Source of the DNA: a virus
DNA length: 46,271 bases
Reading direction: 5' to 3' (one strand)
Virus record (IMG/VR): IMGVR_UViG_3300044611_000053
Coordinates: 1 to 46,271 of that record
Under the pieces are notes generated by a model, which worked only from the letters and a program-made list of their open reading frames with translations, ran no database searches and had not been told where the DNA came from. This document shows positions 41,090 to 46,271 of the stretch, one piece after another; the stretch's first letter is position 1, and each line of letters opens with the position of its first letter. Position numbers and translations under genes: made by a program.

Positions 41090-41424
41090 TATTTACCGTA
41101 ATAATTCGCTAATTCTTCAGGTGTCGCAAGACGGACCTGCTTACGTGTCAGCCATTTTTCTGATGCTTCTTTGGTTACAATATTATAACCTAGTGTCAGT
41201 TGGCCAACTCTTACCCAATGTAAATTTTTAGTTGAATATATTGCAATCTTTTCATTTGTTTTGCTTGGCTCAACAACCTCTTTATTAGGGTCTGGAATAA
41301 AACTGCCTATTGTTTCCAATATCTGCATTTTTGTTGTTGCCCCATCTAGATTAATATTATTCTTTTTGGCATAGGACTTTAACTCAAAAACTGTTTTTGT
41401 AACTAATTCCTCAATTGTAATCAT
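41089..41424 (-). CDS. Small head protein with SAP/HeH-like domain
   Basis: 111 residues from the second ATG of a pair (41424), at good distance from AGGAGG. Residues about 5-40 (VTKTVFELKSYAKKNNINLD then a second short helix) resemble a SAP/HeH helix-loop-helix seen in phage head proteins. The C-terminal half (KIAIYSTKNLHWVRVGQLTL) is a small beta domain. It follows the major capsid gene behind a terminator and promoter. It may be a capsid decoration or completion protein. Confidence 0.62.
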   Translation of the reverse strand: MITIEELVTKTVFELKSYAKKNNINLDGATTKMQILETIGSFIPDPNKEVVEPSKTNEKIAIYSTKNLHWVRVGQLTLGYNIVTKEASEKWLTRKQVRLATPEELANYYGK

Positions 41425-41440
41425 CATATCCTCCTAAGTT

Positions 41441-41449
41441 ATTATACCA
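41441..41449 (-). promoter_or_regulatory. Extended -10 promoter after the capsid gene
   Basis: Minus strand TGGTATAAT between the capsid terminator and the next gene's AGGAGG; no clear -35. Confidence 0.6.
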
Positions 41450-41488
41450 GAATGTGAAGAAGGAGGGCCGTTGTTACACAGCCCTCCT
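41450..41488 (-). terminator. Hairpin terminator after the major capsid gene
   Basis: Stem AGGAGGGC/GCCCTCCT (41461-41468 with 41481-41488), 12-base loop. The following minus-strand tract TCTTCACATTCT is only partly T-rich, so termination may be partial. Confidence 0.6.
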
Positions 41489-41508
41489 CATTCAACTATT
41501 TATGAGTA

Positions 41509-42675
41509 TTACTCAGAAGTAGAGTTTGCATCTGCATAAGCAACTGCATCTAGTTCTTCCCATTGAATACCAAAGCGGACGAATACTGTGTATTCAATTG
41601 TATCCTTCTTTGGCTTGTATTCACGGTTTACAGTAATATCACGCTGGAATCCCCATACACGGTTTGATGGGAATGTCAAGTCGACGAAACCATCTGGGTA
41701 GTAAGGAACTTCCATTACATCAATTCCTAATACACGAGTTGTACGTGCATTACCAATTGTCTGTGCGTTTCCATCAAGGTAATCTTGACGGTTTGCAGGT
41801 GTACCTGCTGGGCGACCAGCAAATGCTTCTGCGATTGCATCGCCAAGTGTACCGTTGTTTGAAACGATACCCTGGAAAGCATCTGTACCAGCGTAGAACT
41901 TTAGGTTCGACTTAACTGCACGATACTTACGTGGCATTGCAAGAATGATGTTTTGCATCACTGTTGGTGTCCAAGCATCATTAGAAACAGTAACAACTGA
42001 CTCATGAGCATCATTTACATATGCTCCTCCTGTGTATACAGAATTTGTAGTCTGCGCTACGAAACCTTGCATGATTGAAAGGAAATCACCTGTTGCACCG
42101 TCACCATTAATGGCAAGGTCTTCAATATCATTTGCGAATGCATTTGTCATCAAGCGAACTAGATGATCTTCAAGTGCTCCACCTTCAATATTGTCTTCTA
42201 GTGATTCTGTAGAAACTTCCCAATCAAGACGAATCTTCTTTGTAGTAAGTTCTACCTTTGTAAATGTTGCACCAGCGTTTGTGTAGTTTGGACTACCCTG
42301 CGCTGCTGCACGAATGACACGCTCTCCAACGTTAACCTTTTCGATTTCCATTGTGTTTGCTCTCATCGTAACTTTACGACCATCCTTGGCGAGTACTGTT
42401 GCATCCCACACGTAGTCGATGAAGCGACGAGCCTGTTCTGGTGCAAGAATACCTCCTGCTGCCCCAGTTGGGTTAACAGCATTTGCTCCAGTTGTTACAC
42501 CGAAGTTTGCTGTTGCTGTGTTACCGAGTTGTGATCCAACAGACGCTGCTGCTGAGTCAAGACCTGTAGCACTACCAACACCACCTGATACGAGTGAACC
42601 CTGAGAGTTAATTTCTGCTCCTGAGCCACCTGAACCTGGATAGTTCTTGGCTATATCTTTATCTTGTTCTGACAT
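41509..42675 (-). CDS. Major capsid protein (HK97 fold)
   Basis: 388 residues; ATG with AGGAGGTGA. A flexible Gly/Ser-rich N-arm (1-75) is followed by APEQARRFIDYVWDATVLAK, a spine-type helix, and WEVSTESLEDNIEGGALEDH with AFANDIEDLAINGDG, a pattern of HK97-fold capsid proteins in actinobacterial phages. RVLGIDVMEVPYYPDG and YKPKKDTIEYTVFVRFGIQW match the usual C-terminal strands. It lies after the protease-scaffold gene and before a terminator, which fits high expression. Confidence 0.87.
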   Translation of the reverse strand: MSEQDKDIAKNYPGSGGSGAEINSQGSLVSGGVGSATGLDSAAASVGSQLGNTATANFGVTTGANAVNPTGAAGGILAPEQARRFIDYVWDATVLAKDGRKVTMRANTMEIEKVNVGERVIRAAAQGSPNYTNAGATFTKVELTTKKIRLDWEVSTESLEDNIEGGALEDHLVRLMTNAFANDIEDLAINGDGATGDFLSIMQGFVAQTTNSVYTGGAYVNDAHESVVTVSNDAWTPTVMQNIILAMPRKYRAVKSNLKFYAGTDAFQGIVSNNGTLGDAIAEAFAGRPAGTPANRQDYLDGNAQTIGNARTTRVLGIDVMEVPYYPDGFVDLTFPSNRVWGFQRDITVNREYKPKKDTIEYTVFVRFGIQWEELDAVAYADANSTSE

Positions 42676-42701
42676 TATTTCACCTCCTAGTGAATATATT
42701 G

Positions 42702-43241
42702 TTAATTAAATAGGTCGGAATTTTTGAGGAAACGTCCGCCCCATAGGGATTTCTGAACCTTTACAGGCTCAAACTGCACGATCTCGCCTAGATCGCCAGA
42801 CTTGCGGAAAGCGGTATCTTGCTCTACGGCATCTACTCTCTTTCCAAACTCATTGAACTGACCCTTGACCTGTGTTACTTCTGTAGACACATCGTCAACG
42901 GACTTATTAAGTGCTGCAACCTGCTCATTAAGAGACTTAATGGTTGTAGCGAGATCGCCAAAGGCATTAGTAAGAGAGTTCTTGATTTCAGCAATTGCAT
43001 CTGCAACTGATTCATCTGACTTTGCTACAGCAAGTTCGGCTTCAACTTCTGGAGCAACGCTCTCTTCTTCTACTACTGGAGCAGAAGGAACTGCACCACC
43101 ATCGTCTGACTTTTCAACAACAGTATCTGCTGGTGCTTCATTAACGACTGCAGGAGTTTCTACTTCTGCTGGCTGTGCCTCTGGAGTAATTTCAACATTT
43201 TCAACTACAGCATCTACTGCTGCTTCTGTTGCTTCTGTCAT
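42702..43241 (-). CDS. Nested capsid scaffold from internal start
   Basis: In frame with the protease gene, ATG at 43241 (Met258 of the full chain) follows a perfect AAGGAGGT at 43249-43256, eight bases away. The product has 179 residues: an acidic Ala/Val/Glu-rich start (MTEATEAAVDAVVENVEITP), a disordered linker and the coiled coil. This is the logic of lambda C/Nu3, where the scaffold is made alone from within the protease gene. Support is the ribosome site and frame; expression is not shown. Confidence 0.72.
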   Translation of the reverse strand: MTEATEAAVDAVVENVEITPEAQPAEVETPAVVNEAPADTVVEKSDDGGAVPSAPVVEEESVAPEVEAELAVAKSDESVADAIAEIKNSLTNAFGDLATTIKSLNEQVAALNKSVDDVSTEVTQVKGQFNEFGKRVDAVEQDTAFRKSGDLGEIVQFEPVKVQKSLWGGRFLKNSDLFN

Positions 43242-44012
43242 TTTATTTACCTCCTTGGTAATCTTAATTGTACTAATGCCTTTAGCACTATCAACTAAGA
43301 ACTTTATCATATTTGCTTTTTCGTCATCATTCTTTTCTACAAAACCAATGTTTTCCATGTTCTTACCACTGACTGGGCTTGCTTCTGTTTCTGAGTCAGA
43401 GACTAATACAATACCGTTTTCGGAATCGTAAAAAACATTTTCAATAACAGTATCTGCAGATGTTCCAGTTACAACACTCTGACCATTTACTTTTTCAACA
43501 GAAATAATACTTGCAAATTGATTTGCTGGGCTATCAACTAATGACAATTCATAAAGATCATAATCTTTAATAATGCGAATTGACTTGTCTAGGTCTGCAT
43601 TATATGCATCGTCCCAAACCTTAATATTGCCACCAATAGAAAAACCAGTGTATGTGCCATCTAGGACTTTCTCCCAGGCATTCTGTGCACCCTTTGAAAC
43701 ATAAGCAGAGACATAAACTCCGTTATAAAACTTCTTTGAATTTGGATCAAAATAGCGATCTTCTTTAAATGAGATCATTCTTCCTACTGCTGATGGCTGA
43801 TGCATTTCTCTTAGGTTGCCCTTGAAATTTTTGAATGCTTGAACACTTGCTTCTGCTGTAACAATGTCATCTTGCTTGTCAATGTTATCAAGAGATGCAA
43901 AGCCAGAGACCATTCGGCGTTCTACGTCTACCTTACCAATAGGCATTGACAGACGTAGGCTATCCTTGTCTGTTGTCCAATTTGCCTTATTTATCATCAT
44001 ATCAGAATCCAT
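42702..44012 (-). CDS. Prohead protease fused to scaffold
   Basis: 436 residues if started at 44012, but that ATG is inside a promoter -10; ATGs at 44000 or 43997 are likelier on the mRNA from that promoter. Residues about 15-190 form an S78-type prohead protease: His in REMHQPSAVGRMI, Ser in YTGFSIGGNIK, and Glu/Asp in LYELSLVDSPAN. The rest is acidic, Ala/Val/Glu-rich linker and a coiled coil (about 340-400), a scaffold-like region ending LWGGRFLKNSDLFN. It cuts the capsid arms and scaffold during maturation. An internal ribosome site makes a second product. Confidence 0.84.
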   Translation of the reverse strand: MDSDMMINKANWTTDKDSLRLSMPIGKVDVERRMVSGFASLDNIDKQDDIVTAEASVQAFKNFKGNLREMHQPSAVGRMISFKEDRYFDPNSKKFYNGVYVSAYVSKGAQNAWEKVLDGTYTGFSIGGNIKVWDDAYNADLDKSIRIIKDYDLYELSLVDSPANQFASIISVEKVNGQSVVTGTSADTVIENVFYDSENGIVLVSDSETEASPVSGKNMENIGFVEKNDDEKANMIKFLVDSAKGISTIKITKEVNKMTEATEAAVDAVVENVEITPEAQPAEVETPAVVNEAPADTVVEKSDDGGAVPSAPVVEEESVAPEVEAELAVAKSDESVADAIAEIKNSLTNAFGDLATTIKSLNEQVAALNKSVDDVSTEVTQVKGQFNEFGKRVDAVEQDTAFRKSGDLGEIVQFEPVKVQKSLWGGRFLKNSDLFN

Positions 44013-44041
44013 TATACCAAATGTTTTATTAGATTTCTCAA
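44011..44041 (-). promoter_or_regulatory. Promoter overlapping the protease start
   Basis: Minus strand: TTGAGA (44036-44041), 19-base spacer, TATAAT (44011-44016) preceded by TGG. The -10 includes the first annotated ATG, so the mRNA should start past it and the next ATGs would be nearly leaderless. Confidence 0.65.
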
Positions 44042-45661
44042 TTACTGAGACGATCTACCCTCACCCGCAGGATTGCGTCCAGCAACTGTACTTGGGGAGT
44101 CAGAATTGTTATTTGTTCTTTCTGTATCTCTTGCTCTATTCCCAGAAAGATTTGCAGCAGCATCAGTTGCCTGTCTTGGAGTCATGACAAATGGCTCATC
44201 TCCATCTTTGCGTTGTGGCAAATCAAGAGCCTGACGAGCCTCGTTTGGCATCATAATTTGAGTCTTAACAAGTCTTTCAAGAATCTGAGATTGAGCAATT
44301 TCATCTGTAAGAGTTAGTTCATTAAACTTAAGTTCAAGAACATCTGTTTTTTCTTTAATAATCTTATTAACGACCTTCTCTAAATGATGTTGTGCTGGTC
44401 TAGCAACCTGCTCTTTAAATGTACGATCTTGGGAGAGTGCTGCCGCCAAACCAGAATCTGAGCCACCAAGTTTAGATATAGGAACCTGATGAGCAATTAG
44501 AATGTCATCACGATTTTGTTTACGATACTCCTTGAAAGATCCTTCTTGAATACCGTTTTCAATTGGCTCCATCTTAAACTCAACCTTGTTCTGGTCTGTA
44601 TCTCCAGGAAGTGGAATATAAAGAGTTCTGTGAGACTGAGACTTAAGCCCAGTTTGTAAAAATCTAAACATCTTGTCTTCTGCATCTCCAGAAAGTTTTG
44701 CACCTTTCAGGGTAATGATGTATCGTGGTACAGCCTTGTTTTCAAAATAATCAATGTTATATCTTGATGCTAGTTGGTCACCAATTAATGACGGCATTGC
44801 AGAAACAATATCTGGAATTCCATAATAAGTATTTAGTGGAGAGTATGACTTAAGGTGAATAATTTCATTTGCACGGCTATCTGCTGTTACTGGGTTTGGA
44901 TTGTTTGCACCAAAATTTCTAAAGTAAACAACGGCCTGACCAATAATTTGAAGGTATCCATCATTAAGTCTACGAACACGAACAGTAGTGGCTGGTATGT
45001 GACCAATGTAACCAATATCGCCTTTAAGTGTTCTACCTACTTCAATAAAGCCGTTACCTGTTGCTTCAACATCGGTATAAACCTTTTCCATAATTTTTGT
45101 AAAAGAGTCGTCATCGTTTAGGTTTTCTAACCAATCACGAAGTTCAATCTTTGCTCTTTCAATTCTGCTTCTTGCTCTACCAGTTGCGCCTTCATCTTCT
45201 GAAGTTTCTAATCTTAGCGAAGTTCTATCTGTAACATCAAACCTGTAACCAAGACCTACGATGTTTTCTACCTTTGCATCAATTGCAGCGTGGTTTGAAA
45301 AACATGTGTCATAAAAATTTGCTAGTTCATACATGTTGTATGGTGGTGTAATTACATCAAATAGACCGTATCCGTTCCTGTATACAGTTCCAGGATTAAG
45401 AGCCTTTGATCCAGCATCGTCTACTCCAGCAGGTACTGCATTTGCAGAATCTAGATACGCTGGTGTTGGAGATACTGCTTTGCTAATCTGTCTTACTACA
45501 CGACGGCGAAAGTTTTGATCTAAGCCAGAGTATTCTTTTAATTCTTCCCAATTTTTATTAAATGGGTCGCTACCCTTAAACTGGCTATCCTCTTGTTCTT
45601 GAGTATTTAAACTTGCTCTAACATACTGGAAGTTATCATCATCAGTCACTTTCGTACGCAT
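44042..45661 (-). CDS. Portal protein
   Basis: 539 residues; overlaps the upstream gene by 20 bases (a GTG at 45649 is a possible later start). It matches PBSX-type portals: MYELANFYDTCFSNHAAIDA, EATGNGFIEVGRTLKGDIGY, AMPSLIGDQLASRYNIDYF, FKEYRKQNRDDILIAHQVP and GGSDSGLAAALSQDRTFKEQ. The C-terminal tail is Asn/Ser/Gly-rich and disordered. It forms the dodecameric ring that takes in DNA and binds the terminase. Confidence 0.9.
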   Translation of the reverse strand: MRTKVTDDDNFQYVRASLNTQEQEDSQFKGSDPFNKNWEELKEYSGLDQNFRRRVVRQISKAVSPTPAYLDSANAVPAGVDDAGSKALNPGTVYRNGYGLFDVITPPYNMYELANFYDTCFSNHAAIDAKVENIVGLGYRFDVTDRTSLRLETSEDEGATGRARSRIERAKIELRDWLENLNDDDSFTKIMEKVYTDVEATGNGFIEVGRTLKGDIGYIGHIPATTVRVRRLNDGYLQIIGQAVVYFRNFGANNPNPVTADSRANEIIHLKSYSPLNTYYGIPDIVSAMPSLIGDQLASRYNIDYFENKAVPRYIITLKGAKLSGDAEDKMFRFLQTGLKSQSHRTLYIPLPGDTDQNKVEFKMEPIENGIQEGSFKEYRKQNRDDILIAHQVPISKLGGSDSGLAAALSQDRTFKEQVARPAQHHLEKVVNKIIKEKTDVLELKFNELTLTDEIAQSQILERLVKTQIMMPNEARQALDLPQRKDGDEPFVMTPRQATDAAANLSGNRARDTERTNNNSDSPSTVAGRNPAGEGRSSQ

Positions 45662-46040
45662 CCCTTCCGTGTGTCTTTAATGTTTTCTGTGCATCTGCAA
45701 TTGCGCCTAGGTCATTAACATTTGGAATTAAACCTTGGATCATTCTGTCTTTTTGTTCTGAATATTCTTCTTCTGAAATTCTTGTTAATCCTGGAACAAA
45801 GACCGCTTTGCCTTCTCCATCATCACCATTAAATACTGCAGCCTTTTTAAGTTCTGCAATCTTTGAGATGTCCCCCTTTTGAGCAGGAATGTTTAATACA
45901 GAGCCATTTCCGTCAGTAAACCATTTTCCATCTGACTTCTTGTATACGTAAAGACCCCAGTCATAATGCTTATCAATGACCTTGCGTCGTACATTTTCAA
46001 CAATAGGTTTGCCAGTTTTTGGGCTAAATAGAGAATCCAT
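45642..46040 (-). CDS. Conserved small protein upstream of portal
   Basis: 132 residues from the ATG at 46040; another ATG at 46046 lies too close to the -10. Sequence DSLFSPKTGKPIVENVRRKV, then DWGLYVYKKSDGKWFTDGNG and RISEEEYSEQKDRMIQG. I recall similar proteins next to the portal gene in actinobacterial phages, function unknown. Its ATG lies eight bases after a TATACT box with no ribosome site, so leaderless expression is likely. Confidence 0.7.
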   Translation of the reverse strand: MDSLFSPKTGKPIVENVRRKVIDKHYDWGLYVYKKSDGKWFTDGNGSVLNIPAQKGDISKIAELKKAAVFNGDDGEGKAVFVPGLTRISEEEYSEQKDRMIQGLIPNVNDLGAIADAQKTLKTHGRDAYESD

Positions 46041-46047
46041 AACCATA

Positions 46048-46056
46048 AGTATACCA
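46048..46056 (-). promoter_or_regulatory. Extended -10 promoter before the head module
   Basis: Minus strand TGGTATACT followed by TA. No good -35. A short inverted repeat ACCAG-ATCATA-CTGGT overlaps it at about 46053-46068. Confidence 0.58.
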
Positions 46057-46058
46057 GA

Positions 46059-46271
46059 TCATACTGGTGTGCCTACCGATACCGACCAAGTAGTGTCATT
46101 ATAGACTCTCATCTTGTCGGCATCAAACACCATGCCTTCTTCGTCATCAATGATAATCTTATTAGTTCCCATGTAATTGTTATAAACCTCTTGTGCATTT
46201 ACTCCATACAGGGCTGAGGCTAATGTAAACAGAGTGCTATCCCAAGAATAGTTGTTTAGCCAGAATGCCCA
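46059..46271 (-). CDS. 3' end of an unidentified gene
   Basis: An open frame from the window edge to a TGA at 46059 gives the last 70 residues of a protein: it includes WAFWLNNYSWDSTLFTLASA, LYGVNAQEVYNNYMG, IIIDDEEGMVFDADK and the end WSVSVGTPV. The frame fills the space up to the promoter of the next gene and agrees with the direction of all neighbours. I do not recognise the family; the position upstream of the portal suggests a structural or packaging role. Confidence 0.65.
   Translation of the reverse strand, partial: WAFWLNNYSWDSTLFTLASALYGVNAQEVYNNYMGTNKIIIDDEEGMVFDADKMRVYNDTTWSVSVGTPV

Noticed and set aside
1-46271. tRNA genes, integrase, attachment sites or insertion sequences
   Set aside because: None could be seen; almost all sequence is accounted for by minus-strand genes and short promoter or terminator gaps.

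Overview
The window is a stretch of tailed double-stranded DNA phage genome (siphovirus type). It is AT-rich, almost wholly coding, and every supported gene lies on the minus strand, so transcription runs from high to low coordinates. Gene ends overlap as TAATG, ATGA or similar throughout. No integrase, repressor, tRNA, CRISPR array or insertion sequence was seen. Gene content and style (RecA, DnaE with a PHP domain, DnaB, DnaG, RuvC, a tail module typical of actinobacterial phages, Ala/Thr-rich exported proteins, leaderless starts) suggest a phage of a low-GC actinobacterium, possibly a freshwater Nanopelagicales (acI) cell. The host is an inference, not a reading. Both ends cut through genes, so the window is only part of the genome.

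Layout in transcription order. From 46271 down to 41509 is the head module: end of an unknown gene, a small conserved gene, portal, prohead protease fused to a scaffold, and major capsid protein. From 41424 to 38400 are connector, neck and tail-terminator genes, followed by the major tail protein (38323-37688), two paralogous tail assembly chaperones, and a giant tape measure gene (36468-27880). From 27879 to 20387 are distal tail, tail-tip and fibre-like genes. From 20385 to 8454 lies a replication and recombination block: zinc-ribbon and HTH proteins, a possible helicase loader, DnaB, DnaG, ssDNA-binding protein, DnaE, RecA, Hjc-like and Cas4-like nucleases, RuvC and small regulators. Terminase small and large subunits follow (8464-6163). 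The left end (6120-1) is unusual: two large exported low-complexity proteins, two small membrane proteins, an HslV/proteasome-like Thr peptidase, an acidic small protein, and a secreted subtilisin-like protease cut by the edge.

Regulation. Promoters with an extended -10 (TGnTATAAT or TGnTATACT), some with a good -35 box, lie in or beside many of the few intergenic gaps. In at least two cases the -10 is so close to the ATG that the mRNA would be leaderless. Three rho-independent-type hairpins follow the major capsid gene, the major tail gene and an exported-protein gene, as expected for products needed in different amounts.

Most interesting points: a protein-kinase-like domain inside the tape measure protein; duplicated tail chaperones in place of the usual frameshift; an internal ribosome site giving a separate scaffold; the HslV-like peptidase with exact Thr1/Asp17/Lys33 spacing; and a probable ATT start on the repeat-rich exported protein. 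There is no gene-free stretch longer than about 150 bases.
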